Assembly: GCF_000499205.1 (NCBI RefSeq) | Contig: NZ_AWUK01000043.1 | Location: 1 to 64,000 of the forward strand | Direction of reading: 5' to 3' | DNA length: 64,000 bases | From: Paenibacillus sp. MAEPY2 | GTDB lineage: Bacteria > Bacillota > Bacilli > Paenibacillales > Paenibacillaceae | Shown: piece by piece, positions 16,734 through 25,889 of the stretch | How positions within the stretch are numbered: the first letter of the stretch is position 1 | Layout of the letters: each line of letters begins with the position of its first letter | Translations under genes and position numbers: made by a program | Notes under the pieces: model-generated | Told to the model about the DNA's origin: nothing | Database searches by the model: none | The model's input: the letters and a program-made list of their open reading frames with translations, nothing else

Positions 16734-16757
16734 GAGAACGTAAGTTGTTTTCTTTTC
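16712..16757 (+). terminator. Terminator overlapping the rep stop codon
   Basis: AACAACTTAC-ATTCTCT pairs with AGAGAAC-GTAAGTTGTT around a short loop, followed by a T-rich run. The stem includes the last rep codons. Confidence 0.75.
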
Positions 16758-16758
16758 A

Positions 16759-16775
16759 TGTCCTTTCAACCCCGA
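16759..16775 (-). repeat. Single inverted iteron downstream of rep
   Basis: TGTCCTTTCAACCCCGA is the exact reverse complement of the iteron TCGGGGTTGAAAGGACA. It lies directly after the rep terminator, in the opposite orientation to the other eleven copies. Confidence 0.9.
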
Positions 16776-16902
16776 TAATATAATGGACTAAGTTAAACTT
16801 TAAATTACCACAACTCTGTATATGTTCCTAACTATATGAAACGAATAACATAGTAAAACGTATTAACTATAGGGATTAAGCAAAGTTAAAGGAGAGGTGC
16901 GA

Positions 16903-17766
16903 ATGAGCAAAAGGTCAAGAAGAAGAGGAAGACAAAAGAGGAGGAAATGGAAAGAAAAAAAGATAGCAAGCGAACAAGTAAAAAATCAGGATTCTAATCC
17001 TCATACAAAAAAGCGACCTGCGATAATAGATACTTTAGAGCTAGTAGAAAGAAAGCCTAAGTCAACTAAGAAAAAGAAACAGATTAGAACGTATGAATCT
17101 AAGAAAAAGAGAGCGATTAGGGTATCATTAGATAAGTATGAACGATTACAGGCTTATATGGATCCTTACTGGTCCATTGCAGACAAAGATCAAAAAGTGA
17201 AATTACACTGGGTTCGGTATCTCCTTATCAGTATCCTATCGTTTCCAATCTATGATTCCTTACTTAAACATATTATCAAAAAGTATACAGATATTATCTC
17301 GCTTTTTGAGAATTATGACTGGTATTTCGATCTCATGCATTCAAAAGTTTACCAAAACTTTATCCATGATGTGTATCAACCTATACAAGATAATTTTATT
17401 TTTCAATGGATTGTGCATTGGGTACCTAAGACATATATTTTAATAGGCGATTCATACATATGGTGTACAGGCAGCACATTGTTCATGGTTCTTATCTTCC
17501 CTATATTGAGTTTGGGTTTCCTTCGTAATCTAAGAAAAGTCGATAAGCTCAAAGACAATCTCATAGACGAGTTTACTTTAAAAAAGGCATCTTCGTATAT
17601 TGGTACATTTGTATCAATGTACGCTGCTGCAGACGCGTATCTTGTTTCAGGGATTATTGGAAAAGTATTGGTTATTTTAGTTGTATTTGCTACCATTTCT
17701 AATGCCATGATATTCCGAAGTCTGAAAAAAGAAGCAGTTAAATATGGTTTGGCTCCTTCTATATAG
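16903..17766 (+). CDS. Hypothetical membrane protein with basic N-terminal tail
   Basis: 287 residues from ATG 16903, which has an AAAGGAGAGG site. A GTG six bases upstream is part of that site. Residues 1-85 are extremely basic (SKRSRRRGRQKRRKWKEKK), fitting an intracellular nucleic-acid- or lipid-contacting tail. The remainder has about four hydrophobic segments: WVRYLLISILSFPIY, TLFMVLIFPILSLGFL, GTFVSMYAAADAYLVSG and VLVILVVFATISNAM. It sits directly after the replicon with its own terminator. Membrane attachment of the replicon is one idea, but there is no family evidence. Confidence 0.65.
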   Translation: MSKRSRRRGRQKRRKWKEKKIASEQVKNQDSNPHTKKRPAIIDTLELVERKPKSTKKKKQIRTYESKKKRAIRVSLDKYERLQAYMDPYWSIADKDQKVKLHWVRYLLISILSFPIYDSLLKHIIKKYTDIISLFENYDWYFDLMHSKVYQNFIHDVYQPIQDNFIFQWIVHWVPKTYILIGDSYIWCTGSTLFMVLIFPILSLGFLRNLRKVDKLKDNLIDEFTLKKASSYIGTFVSMYAAADAYLVSGIIGKVLVILVVFATISNAMIFRSLKKEAVKYGLAPSI

Positions 17767-17771
17767 GTTAC

Positions 17772-17803
17772 AAAAAACATCCCAGAAGTTGGGATGTTTT
17801 TTT
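17772..17803 (+). terminator. Rho-independent terminator
   Basis: A 12-bp stem AAAAAACATCCC (17772-17783) with GGGATGTTTTTT (17791-17802). Confidence 0.85.
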
Positions 17804-17908
17804 GTATTTAATTAAATTAAGCGACCTAGCTTGTTCGATACTCCAAAAGATCATTGTGGTATCGCATCGACTCTGTAAGTTAGTGCCCTCATATAAGAAT
17901 ATATTTCA

Positions 17909-18418
17909 TTAGAGCATTTTTTTTAATTGAGAGACGCGTCCTTGACTGATCCCCATCTTGAGTGCAATCTGATTTTGAGCTAAGCCAGGATGTTGCTCCA
18001 TAGTTTCTTTCAGTTGTTGAAGTAAACGGGCCGTTTTAGGGCGTACGTCTGGATAATTATTGGTAGCACTGTCGTCCAATTGAGTTTTTGATACAGGTAT
18101 TGATTCAGAGATTACCTTCTCAGCAGGCGTAGGAGAATACTCGGATTCTGGTAAGAACCATTCGGAAGATTTATCTGGATGTTTTAACTGAGTAGCACAG
18201 GTACTACAGACAAACTGCTCCTTATAATACGTCTCGGCTGCAAAATAACCACAAAAAACACACATTGTAGATTTGTACTTTCTTAGAATCAGTTCCTTCC
18301 CCTCAATAAAAAATTCGAGCGGGTCACCAATGTCAATCTGCATAGTATCTCGCATTTCCTTTGGTAGGACAATTCTTCCAAGGCGATCCAATGATCTCTT
18401 CATACCGGTTCTTTTCAT
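17909..18418 (-). CDS. AbrB-type regulator with zinc knuckle and C-terminal HTH
   Basis: About 169 residues from ATG 18418 (GAGGTGAGGG site). Residues 1-50 are an AbrB/MazE swapped-hairpin DNA-binding domain: MKRTGMKRSLDRLGRIVLPK and EFFIEGKELILRKYKS. A CVFCG and CSTC pair (about 53-78) forms a small zinc knuckle, a variant of the AbrB C-terminal CxxC region. The C-terminal 40 residues are a sigma/Fis-type HTH (GLAQNQIALKMGISQGRVSQ). This fusion of two DNA-binding modules is unusual. It probably regulates plasmid genes. A 50-bp copy of the HTH-coding DNA lies upstream of rep. Confidence 0.75.
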   Translation of the reverse strand: MKRTGMKRSLDRLGRIVLPKEMRDTMQIDIGDPLEFFIEGKELILRKYKSTMCVFCGYFAAETYYKEQFVCSTCATQLKHPDKSSEWFLPESEYSPTPAEKVISESIPVSKTQLDDSATNNYPDVRPKTARLLQQLKETMEQHPGLAQNQIALKMGISQGRVSQLKKML

Positions 18419-18637
18419 ACAATCCCTCACCTCATACCTTCAACTATCTTTATTCTAAAAAAGAATTTATCCAACTACAACTACTTTTTTCAAAAATAAG
18501 GAATAAAGTAACATAAAAATATATACAAATCAGTATTCACTAAAAAGTATCCCACTCTCTTACCTGGACGAATGGCCAAATGGTTTGTATGTATCTAATT
18601 CAGTATTCAAGATAATAACTCATTTATTAGATACCCT

Positions 18638-18662
18638 ACCCTTCCTGTGGTCCAGGAAGGGT
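18638..18662. terminator. Hairpin downstream of the lipoprotein gene
   Basis: ACCCTTCCTG (18638-18647) pairs with CAGGAAGGGT (18653-18662). The T tract is weak, so confidence is moderate. Confidence 0.5.
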
Positions 18663-18699
18663 TTAAGGTTAAGGGGGCGCTGCACCGTATTGTATAAAA

Positions 18700-19701
18700 T
18701 TAATTAGAGGGAAGATTTTGTTCTAAAATTGCCTCGAGTTCAGCTCTCATTTCATCAGGAGTCATTGACTCAACTGGCTGATACTCACCATAGATGTTGT
18801 AGTCAGCATCATTTGAAGTCGTACGTGAACTACTTTGGATTTGCTCATCCTTATAATAAGCAAAGGACTCCGGAGTAATTCTGTTCTTTCTATACAATTG
18901 AACGTAATCGTTAAAACTGAGAGAAGAGTTTTGGCCATTTTGTTCATAAGCCTCATGAGTGTATTTGTAGTAGAAAACAAGATCCTCATTTCTTCCCGTG
19001 TAACTACTTGGAATTTGATTTAAGGACTTCAAAGCTTTCTCATCTTCACCATCCTGACCGTACACATGATACATGGCCAGCAAGTACATCATTTGAAGGT
19101 CATTACTAGGGTTGGTTATAGATTTAATTAGCTTACTTACCTCCATATATTGACCTGTAGCAAGGTATCCATTGATCAGGTCCCAAATTGCCCCATCTTC
19201 TGTTAAGTCTTCTTCTAATGATTCTTCATTATTTTTTGATACTTCTTGTCCACGTTCCAAACTGAATTCATATGTATATTTTATCTTATTTCCAAAACCA
19301 AGCTCTGATACAACAAGATCTCCAGAAAGGTTTTCTCCTAGTAAGCCTATCTTCTCCTGTACTTGTCCTGGCTGTACACTTGCAGGACGTGAGATAAGCA
19401 TCAAATTATAGTCGTCGAGATCTAACCCATGACCATTGTTTGAAAACCATCCACTTTGAAATTCCCCGTTTGTGACAACAACTTTGTCTTGAGCAGAATA
19501 TGCACGCCTGTTACCATTTAAAGTAAGAATCAACTCCATGTTATCTGGGATATTAGTTCTCCCAACAATCCTAACTTTCCCATTAGAGTAATCTATTTCC
19601 TTATCTACGACCAAGTCTACAACCGTATTTTTTGACGAGCAGCCGGCTAATACCAATAATATAGTTACTAAACTAATAATGACCTTTAACTGTTGTTTCA
19701 A
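18700..19701 (-). CDS. Lipoprotein with helical-repeat C-terminal half
   Basis: A 333-residue protein with a lipoprotein signal peptide ending in the lipobox LAGC (Cys about 21). Residues 25-165 are beta-rich. About 165-270 read like tetratricopeptide-type helical pairs, with INGYLATGQYMEVSKLIKSI and MYLLAMYHVYGQDGEDEKALKSLNQI. The C-terminal tail is polar. It would be anchored on the outer face of the membrane. The pattern suggests a protein-binding receptor or assembly factor, with no specific family. Single minus gene. Confidence 0.7.
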   Translation of the reverse strand: MKQQLKVIISLVTILLVLAGCSSKNTVVDLVVDKEIDYSNGKVRIVGRTNIPDNMELILTLNGNRRAYSAQDKVVVTNGEFQSGWFSNNGHGLDLDDYNLMLISRPASVQPGQVQEKIGLLGENLSGDLVVSELGFGNKIKYTYEFSLERGQEVSKNNEESLEEDLTEDGAIWDLINGYLATGQYMEVSKLIKSITNPSNDLQMMYLLAMYHVYGQDGEDEKALKSLNQIPSSYTGRNEDLVFYYKYTHEAYEQNGQNSSLSFNDYVQLYRKNRITPESFAYYKDEQIQSSSRTTSNDADYNIYGEYQPVESMTPDEMRAELEAILEQNLPSN

Positions 19702-19967
19702 ACTTGATCCATTGTGCTGAATAATTTTCGTCCCCTACTTTCTTGAACATGATCGGAATATTCCTATTTCTCTCGAATTCTCATTTGTTTTTATTAAGCA
19801 AGAGTAAAAATACATTAAGAGAGTGGCTACCCCACCCCCCTCTGAGTAATACAAGGAGAATGGGATAGTGTAGTAGTTATGTATACCTTAGTGGCCTGTA
19901 CCGTGATTATGCATTTTATACCCCCCTTTTTATCCTAACTTTTTGAAGATGGCTAGATAAGCTAGGC

Positions 19968-20276
19968 TTATCTGCAGAGCGGTTCCTTTATTTGAACCTG
20001 CTTCGAGTGGGATCCTTTAAGTTCTTCTCCATTCGTTAACTTCATGGTTGCTCCTTCGATGCTAACTACATTATTTTTATTTACTAAGAGGTTTCGATCT
20101 ACTTGGACGAAAGGAATATGACCCATAAAAAATTTGGCCGTGGGGAAATTGAAGTACATGCCTTCTTTTGTCTTAACACGATATCCTTCCACTTTATTAA
20201 TAGTCACATATAAAATATCGTCTTCATGAATCATTGCCGGCGTATCATTGGATATTTCAAATACTTGAATCTGCAC
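19968..20276 (-). CDS. LytTR-domain DNA-binding protein
   Basis: About 102 residues, nearly all a LytTR domain: ILYVTINKVEGYRVKTKEGMYF, then FVQVDRNLLVNKNNVVSI with NGEELKGS at the end. It has no receiver domain, so it is a stand-alone LytTR regulator, as in many plasmid and phage lysis or competence switches. A GGGAG site is best spaced to GTG 20276. An upstream TTG would abut the site. Single gene, with no paired histidine kinase in sight. Confidence 0.75.
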   Translation of the reverse strand: MQIQVFEISNDTPAMIHEDDILYVTINKVEGYRVKTKEGMYFNFPTAKFFMGHIPFVQVDRNLLVNKNNVVSIEGATMKLTNGEELKGSHSKQVQIKEPLCR

Positions 20277-20285
20277 TACTACCAA

Positions 20286-20743
20286 CTCCCTCTTCTGTTA
20301 TCCTCTCAATCTTACTATGTCTTTAGTCCCAATTCCATATAAATAGACTGCATTAAGTGGCTGAATTAAATATAAGCAAAATTCAAATAGTGAATTGTTA
20401 CTCTATCGTTAAAAGACTCTCCTATTAGCTATAACGCAGATTCTAAGCTGCTTTAACGGAAAAAGAACCTATGTATACTTATTGAGATTAAAGTCCTTTA
20501 GAGAGCAATCTACGTATGTTTAGTACGACAAAAAATAACAATCTAAATTACTAGATTATAAGTTGTTTAATTGATCATCAATAAATAAAAAAAGCCCAGT
20601 TATAGGGCTTAGCACTTGAGTAAAAGGGAGAGTTGTTTATCTAGGAATACGGGAGAGGATCGATGGAGAAGTAATCGACACGTCCTCTGGATTATCATAT
20701 ACTGATGCTTGCTGTGGATCCATCATTCAAGTCAAAAATCTTA
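20286..20743. other. AT-rich gap with terminator and a possible 29-codon frame
   Basis: A minus-strand hairpin AAGCCC...GGGCTT with a T run lies at 20584-20610 and probably ends the operon 20744-21579. Between it and that operon, a 29-codon minus frame (20637-20726, opening MMDPQQASVYDNPEDV) starts 17 bases after the preceding stop without a clear ribosome site. It could be a translationally coupled peptide. Nothing else was seen. Confidence 0.4.
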
Positions 20744-21067
20744 CTATATTTTATCTAACGTTACTCCTCGATTTAATATCACTCCCCTTGCTACATCTTC
20801 TGCACTAAGTGCAACGATATCGCTTCTCATATCTCGTTTTAAATTCTTTTTAAGTAGGTAGGTGGACCAATAATAATGGCTTTCCACATAAAGAAAATAA
20901 TTCTTTCCATCCACCAGGATAATATCACCTTCAATTGGAGAACCTTCAATTTCTACTTCAGTTCCTAAATCGGGATTATTTACTGCTTTGGATTTTTTAA
21001 AGTTTCGTCCGCAAACATGACAAACGGATTGCTTAATTAATACTTCACAGAATGGGCATTTCTTCAT
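20744..21067 (-). CDS. Small zinc-ribbon protein
   Basis: A 107-residue protein. The N-terminus is a two-knuckle zinc ribbon (KKCPFCEVLIKQSVCHVCGRNF), followed by a beta-rich domain (TEVEIEGSPIEGDIILVDGKNYFLYVESHYYWSTYLLKK) without a recognised family. It lies 29 bases downstream of the 21097-21579 gene on the same strand, so the two are likely co-transcribed. Confidence 0.65.
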   Translation of the reverse strand: MKKCPFCEVLIKQSVCHVCGRNFKKSKAVNNPDLGTEVEIEGSPIEGDIILVDGKNYFLYVESHYYWSTYLLKKNLKRDMRSDIVALSAEDVARGVILNRGVTLDKI

Positions 21068-21096
21068 AAGTTACACTCCTTAAATTGCTTTCTAAA

Positions 21097-21579
21097 TTAC
21101 TCGTATGCATTTCCTTCAGAATCAAAGAAAGCACGATCTTTACCTGTTAGTTTTTCTAGGTGACGTATATAAGTTAATATATGATTTGTTTGTTGAGGAG
21201 GCTCTTTCATTTCATCAAGAATAATATACAAATTTCGCAAAGTGGTTTCTGCCTCATCCTCTCTACCTTTAGCATATCCTTCTTTATATTGCATGCTACT
21301 GCCCTCATCTCGTTCAGTGTCTGACGCCGAAATGCGAGGATCGGATAGAATTGCAAATAAGTAAGATGGGCCCCTAAGATCTTGGAGTTCGCCTGGTCCA
21401 GTTACCGGCATACGCTCCCAAGCCTTTTCGAAATGACTTCTAGGGATTGTAATGTTCGTTGTGCTTGGTATAACCGCATTATGAATAAGTTTATATGTAA
21501 AAGCCTTACCTCTCAGTTGATGAAAATCTGAATCCTCGAACTTTCTAATGGCATTCCAAATTTGATCGAGTGTTTTCAT
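21097..21579 (-). CDS. Hypothetical protein
   Basis: A 160-residue soluble protein, not assigned. Residues 15-85 have a conserved-looking block (LRGKAFTYKLIHNAVIPSTT, IPRSHFEKAWERMPVTGPGE and GPSYLFAILSDPRI) that reads like a nucleic-acid-associated N-terminal module seen in some nuclease-type proteins, but this is only an impression. The C-terminal half is helical and acidic. First gene of a two-gene minus operon. Confidence 0.55.
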   Translation of the reverse strand: MKTLDQIWNAIRKFEDSDFHQLRGKAFTYKLIHNAVIPSTTNITIPRSHFEKAWERMPVTGPGELQDLRGPSYLFAILSDPRISASDTERDEGSSMQYKEGYAKGREDEAETTLRNLYIILDEMKEPPQQTNHILTYIRHLEKLTGKDRAFFDSEGNAYE

Positions 21580-21968
21580 AGTTTTCAGCCTCCATTAAAT
21601 TACAATGTATTTCTTTCAAGAGTACTTAACTAGTGAACGTTCTCTTCCTTTAACAACCTCCCCATTCTGTTCTTTTAATTAATTGTAACATCCTTTTAGG
21701 AAAGTAAAGCCAAGGATATATGGGTGCGGATTTTAGTGATGAAAGTGATTCTAATCGCGTGTAAGGACTAAGCGTAAATCATAATGTAGTTACATACTTA
21801 TTCTATCCAGTTTCGATTTATTATTTTAATGGTTGTATGATGTCTCTCCATTTTACCTATATCAGTGAGAAGGAAATCGGTAACAGGGATTGCCCGGGAA
21901 TGGCAATCATCTAGTTGATTCCCACGATTTCATCTCATAAAAAAATTATAGGGAAAAGGATGATATCA
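21580..21968. other. Divergent intergenic region
   Basis: It holds the upstream regions of the minus operon (21097) and the plus phosphodiester glycosidase gene. AT-rich, with no gene and no strong repeat seen. Confidence 0.4.
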
Positions 21969-22667
21969 ATGGCAGATGCAAAATACAGACAAACCACATG
22001 GAATGGAATTACAGTGGATTACATTGAAGCGGATATGTCTACAATCCAAATTGAGGACTTGGGCGGTAAAAACCTGACCGCATCCACTAAGTATGGCATT
22101 AATGGCACTTTCTTTGATGACAGTACTGGTTATGTCCACGGCATTGCAGTTTCTAAAGGAGGTAGCCCGGTAAGGAACTATGCTTCTACGAATGCAACGT
22201 ATAAACGTGGCACGCTGGTTTGTTCGAGGCCAAACGCCGGTACTTCCCGAGTAGCGAACGTATTCGTGATTAACAAATTAGCTGACCTATCCACCCCTGC
22301 TAGTTGGATTGAATGGGCTATCGGAGGCATTAGTCTCAAACTTCAAGAAACGGTTTCAAGTGAAACTGCATTCAATAACCTGGTGAAAGATGAAAAAGGC
22401 GGAGTGGATTTTGGAAACAACAAACGCGCTGCCATCGGGTATAAAGGTGGTAAAATTGTATTGGCAGTGATGAGTAAGGCTACGGATTGTACCCCTCTAG
22501 AAACTAGAGGTATCATGAAGTCTCTAGGATGTACAGATGCTATTATGCTGGATGGCAGCACGGCGGCACAAATACGTGCCAAAAAACCAGATGGTACTAA
22601 CTACACTTCTGGTGGACCTCGTCTCGTATACAGTATCATTACAGTGAACGGGGCAACTTGGTCCTAA
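21969..22667 (+). CDS. Phosphodiester glycosidase (NAGPA) family protein
   Basis: About 232 residues from ATG 21969 (AAGGATGAT site). The open frame extends 18 codons further upstream. The core matches the NAGPA/phosphodiester glycosidase fold: GINGTFFDDSTGYVHGIAVSKG near the N-terminus, then NNKRAAIGYKGGKIVLAVMS, and the C-terminal signature IMLDGSTAAQIRA. Members hydrolyse sugar-phosphodiester links of glycans or wall polymers. No signal peptide is present from either start, which suggests a cytoplasmic role or release by lysis. Single gene with a strong terminator. Confidence 0.8.
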   Translation: MADAKYRQTTWNGITVDYIEADMSTIQIEDLGGKNLTASTKYGINGTFFDDSTGYVHGIAVSKGGSPVRNYASTNATYKRGTLVCSRPNAGTSRVANVFVINKLADLSTPASWIEWAIGGISLKLQETVSSETAFNNLVKDEKGGVDFGNNKRAAIGYKGGKIVLAVMSKATDCTPLETRGIMKSLGCTDAIMLDGSTAAQIRAKKPDGTNYTSGGPRLVYSIITVNGATWS

Positions 22668-22683
22668 ATACTTCGGTTTTTTC

Positions 22684-22716
22684 AAAGGGAAATCGCATGT
22701 CGATTTCCCTTTTTCC
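22684..22716 (+). terminator. Rho-independent terminator
   Basis: A 12-bp stem AAAGGGAAATCG (22684-22695) with CGATTTCCCTTT (22701-22712), followed by T residues. Confidence 0.85.
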
Positions 22717-22800
22717 TATTCACTTCCTTAAAAATAATTTGTAACTTTTCCCAACATTGTAGCGTCTTTATCTATATGAATTTTATAAAGGTGGGATATC

Positions 22801-23340
22801 ATGCTGAAATCTATTGCTTTAACAGCGTTGCTAACTTCATTTATTCTTCTTACGGCGTGTGGTGATACAAACTCACCAACAGAAGAACCGACGAATACGA
22901 CGAATACATCTCAGAATTCCGCATCGGATACATCTAAGAATCCTGATTCAGAAACGGAGTCTTCAACAAAATTTAATTCTGGTAATGATATTGATTTTAA
23001 AGAGGCGGAATCCTCCCTAACGGAAGATCAATCCCCCATTCTAGATGTTCTTAAACTTAATTTAGAAGGACTAGTTGAGCATGACCACGATCAGTATCGG
23101 TCTGGATTTGTCACTGAAAAATTAGCCGATGCTATGGAGGGGTATTATAGTGATGATTTCCAATATCATTTTTCAACCATTGAAAGCATTCAAAAAAGTG
23201 AATCAATCAAAAATCAAGTTCACGTTACAGTCCTTGGGGAACGATTAGATTCGAAATCAGATTCGATTGAGAACGTTAAAATGATGTATGCAATCCGGAT
23301 GAATAATGAAGGTGAGTGGTCCATCTACACAATTGATTGA
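22801..23340 (+). CDS. Small lipoprotein
   Basis: A 179-residue protein with a lipoprotein signal (LTSFILLTACG, lipobox Cys about 20), a Ser/Thr/Asn-rich linker (about 22-65) and a C-terminal globular domain (about 75-179) of mixed helices and strands, ending in MMYAIRMNNEGEWSIYTID. The ending resembles small ligand-binding NTF2-like or DUF4878-type folds, without firm assignment. It would be displayed outside the cell. ATG with GGTGGG-type site. Single gene. Confidence 0.7.
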   Translation: MLKSIALTALLTSFILLTACGDTNSPTEEPTNTTNTSQNSASDTSKNPDSETESSTKFNSGNDIDFKEAESSLTEDQSPILDVLKLNLEGLVEHDHDQYRSGFVTEKLADAMEGYYSDDFQYHFSTIESIQKSESIKNQVHVTVLGERLDSKSDSIENVKMMYAIRMNNEGEWSIYTID

Positions 23341-23478
23341 TCTGTTTGCGTAATTCCACTAAACCTGTGCATCATGTGAGGAATAATGCTAGTCACATAA
23401 GGCAAACTTAAAAGGAGCCAACTTTAGAGTTGGGTCTTTTTTTGTATGTAGATTTTGAAAACAAGGGGATGATTCCAT

Positions 23479-24330
23479 ATGTCACAGAAGGTAGCGGTCA
23501 TTGTTATTCATGGTTTGGGTAAGCAACAGGAAGATTTTGCTTCCATATTTATTGATAATCTACTCAAGACATTCTCCGCAATCAGTGGTGAGAAAAATCC
23601 TGAGTCCTGCATTGAAATTAAACCGGTCTGGTGGGCATCTATTTTTGCCAGTCGGGAGGAAGAGCTAAAACGAAAGTTAGTGGGCCCACCGCATAATCTC
23701 CGATATGTAGAGCTTAGAGAATTTATGATTCACTATCTGGCAGACGCTGTCGCATACCAACCCTTAAGGGACGGTGGAGAACAAAACTACGATGCTGTTC
23801 ATCAGGCCATAAGTAAGGAGCTGAATAGTTTGAGTACAGAGGCCGGGTTGGATGCTCCTCTCTGTGTTATTTCGCATAGTCTAGGTAGTGTTATTGCAAG
23901 TAATTTCTTTTACGATCTACAACACGCTAAGGAGAACACTAAAATAACAAACCCTAATTCCGCTTTGGAGCGAGGAGAAACCTTGTCTCTCTTTTATACT
24001 TGTGGAACTACTTTGCCTTTATGGAGTCTACGATATGCATCCTTTGACCGCCCCATCCAGGTACCTAGCAAGGAGTTTTCTGCTAAGTATCCTGCTATAG
24101 CTGGGGAATGGATCAATTTTTATGACAAAGACGATGTATTAGGCTATCCCTTGAAGAGTATACATCCTGAGTATGATAAGGCGGTTCATGAAGACCGTGA
24201 CGTTAACGTTGGGACTATACTGGACCAATGGACGCCCCTTTGTCACAATGGGTATCTTCACAGTAATAAAGTTATAAAACCAATTGCTGAAGGATTACAT
24301 AAGGTCTGGATGCAGATTAACGGAGTTTAA
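23479..24330 (+). CDS. Alpha/beta-hydrolase (lipase-like) protein
   Basis: A 283-residue protein. The N-terminus has the oxyanion HGLG motif after a beta strand (VAVIVIHGLGKQQ). The nucleophile elbow is SHSLGS (about residue 138), an SxSLGS variant of GxSxG as found in some serine esterases. A late His (CHNGYLHS) can complete the triad with Asp near FYDKDDVLG. No signal peptide is present, so it acts inside the cell, perhaps on lipids or thioesters. Substrate unknown. A long hairpin terminator follows. Confidence 0.75.
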   Translation: MSQKVAVIVIHGLGKQQEDFASIFIDNLLKTFSAISGEKNPESCIEIKPVWWASIFASREEELKRKLVGPPHNLRYVELREFMIHYLADAVAYQPLRDGGEQNYDAVHQAISKELNSLSTEAGLDAPLCVISHSLGSVIASNFFYDLQHAKENTKITNPNSALERGETLSLFYTCGTTLPLWSLRYASFDRPIQVPSKEFSAKYPAIAGEWINFYDKDDVLGYPLKSIHPEYDKAVHEDRDVNVGTILDQWTPLCHNGYLHSNKVIKPIAEGLHKVWMQINGV

Positions 24331-24331
24331 A

Positions 24332-24369
24332 AAAATGGATCTACAGTACATTCACTGTGGATCCATTTT
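24332..24369 (+). terminator. Rho-independent terminator
   Basis: AAAAATGGATC(T)ACAGT pairs with ACTGTGGATCCATTTT across 24332-24369. Confidence 0.8.
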
Positions 24370-24412
24370 ATACTTAACTTGATTAACAAGCTACAGGTAG
24401 ATGCAACTTAAC

Positions 24413-25324
24413 TTAATTAGCTAACACATTCTCTTTTGAAACAGTACTTGTAGGAAAGAATTCAACTAGTGTTGGTGATCTTAGATTACCATTCTTAGTG
24501 AAACACTGAAATTTGATTCTGCAGCTAATCAAAGGCTCTAGATATATCCAATCCTTAGTTTCACTTCGTACAAGGTTCTTCTTAATAGAATGAAATTGCT
24601 GTATCAGGGCTCTTTGTGGTGGGAATTCAAGAAGACCTACATACTTATCATTCATTTGTAAGCCCCACCCAAATCGATTTTTCCTTATTGAAACAACATC
24701 GCAAATGGCAAACTGATAGGCTTTTATTTTTGTAATGACATCCTGGGGCCGAGAATCTAAATAATATGGTGCATCGCTGTTATATTGTACGATACCTTCA
24801 AGTCCCTGTTGCTTTATGTTGAGGAAGAGCTGCGTTCCATCATCGTATAAAGGTGTAATAGATATAGTATCTGAGGGTGGCAATATAGCTTGAAGGATTT
24901 CGCGCCGCTCAGTAAAAGTCTTTGACATGACGGATTGACCATTTATCCACAATACATCCCAAATCGGGAAATGTGCCTTTAAGCTTTTAGAAATTTGCTT
25001 GATCGCAGAAGCCTTTTTTGTATGAAAACGTGCCATAGCATCATCCCACCAAATTTTAGGTGTTTGGTCAGTTGCTTGAGTGACATCAAATGCAATGCAT
25101 TCTCCATCCAAAATCGCTGTCTTTGCCGAGAGGCTAATTTTCTGCAGTTCAGGGAACCTTTCAGTTACCTCAGTCCCATGCCTAGTGTAAGCACGGACAT
25201 TTCCATGGTCGTAGTGAATGGATATTCTAAACCCGTCCCATTTAATACTGGATTTCCAGCCCTCTTTAATCCCACTTGGTGGTAATGGCTGCAATAACAT
25301 AGGCTTGATTGGTTGATTCAACAT
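24413..25324 (-). CDS. ATP-dependent DNA ligase (LigD/LigC-like)
   Basis: 303 residues from ATG 25324, which has a GGAGG site. A longer frame exists upstream without one. Nucleotidyltransferase motifs are in order: I SSIKWDGFR (catalytic Lys about 26), III AILDGECIAFD, IIIa FPIWDVLWING, IV LEGIVQYN and V DVITKIKAY. A C-terminal OB-fold follows (about 200-290). Length and motifs fit the bacterial ATP-dependent ligases that act in non-homologous end joining or repair. No Ku or polymerase/nuclease domain is present nearby, so it probably works with a chromosomal partner or alone in plasmid nick sealing. Confidence 0.85.
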   Translation of the reverse strand: MLNQPIKPMLLQPLPPSGIKEGWKSSIKWDGFRISIHYDHGNVRAYTRHGTEVTERFPELQKISLSAKTAILDGECIAFDVTQATDQTPKIWWDDAMARFHTKKASAIKQISKSLKAHFPIWDVLWINGQSVMSKTFTERREILQAILPPSDTISITPLYDDGTQLFLNIKQQGLEGIVQYNSDAPYYLDSRPQDVITKIKAYQFAICDVVSIRKNRFGWGLQMNDKYVGLLEFPPQRALIQQFHSIKKNLVRSETKDWIYLEPLISCRIKFQCFTKNGNLRSPTLVEFFPTSTVSKENVLAN

Positions 25325-25889
25325 GACAAAAACCTCCGCCCTAACCTTAGCATAGGAAGTATTGAATTTCCTATTTAAGATTGCTGGGTAGTTTGAGATA
25401 TTTTTCATGCAGGTAATTGTCCTGAAATGGAAAAAAAGATTCGTTTGACTTGAAAATTAAGATGTTACTCCCTTATATATTTACAGATATCGGGAATGTA
25501 CAAGAAGACAAAACAAATTCTCAGATTCTACTGGAGGTTGAACTGAGTTAGTTAGAGATATATCCATTGATGACGACGTACTTACCTTGTTTTTGGATCA
25601 GATGGGGAACTGGTATTTAGTTTTCAATTCAATAAACACAGATTTATGGTCCAGAAAAACAGCAGGGGCAACCCCTGCTGTTTTTAATACTTACTAGGAT
25701 GGAATAAAAACTTGGAAAATAGTGTTACTACTTTAAAAATGAATTTCAAATAAAAACTCAGGGGACAAGAGGATTAACTTCATATAATGAGATAGGTTAA
25801 TGTTTTATTGTCTCTTACTGATATCTTTTTAGATCTAGTGAGAAAACATCTCTCACTAGATCCCCTTCCATACCTCTCTTTATAAACCA
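25325..25889. other. Gap with terminator and a possible gene remnant
   Basis: A perfect 13-bp hairpin with T run lies at 25656-25685 (AAAACAGCAGGGG with CCCCTGCTGTTTT). Immediately before it, an open frame (about 25550-25697, VLTLFLDQMGNWYLVFN) reads well but has no start codon after an upstream TGA, so it may be the end of a lost gene. Nothing else was seen. Confidence 0.45.
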
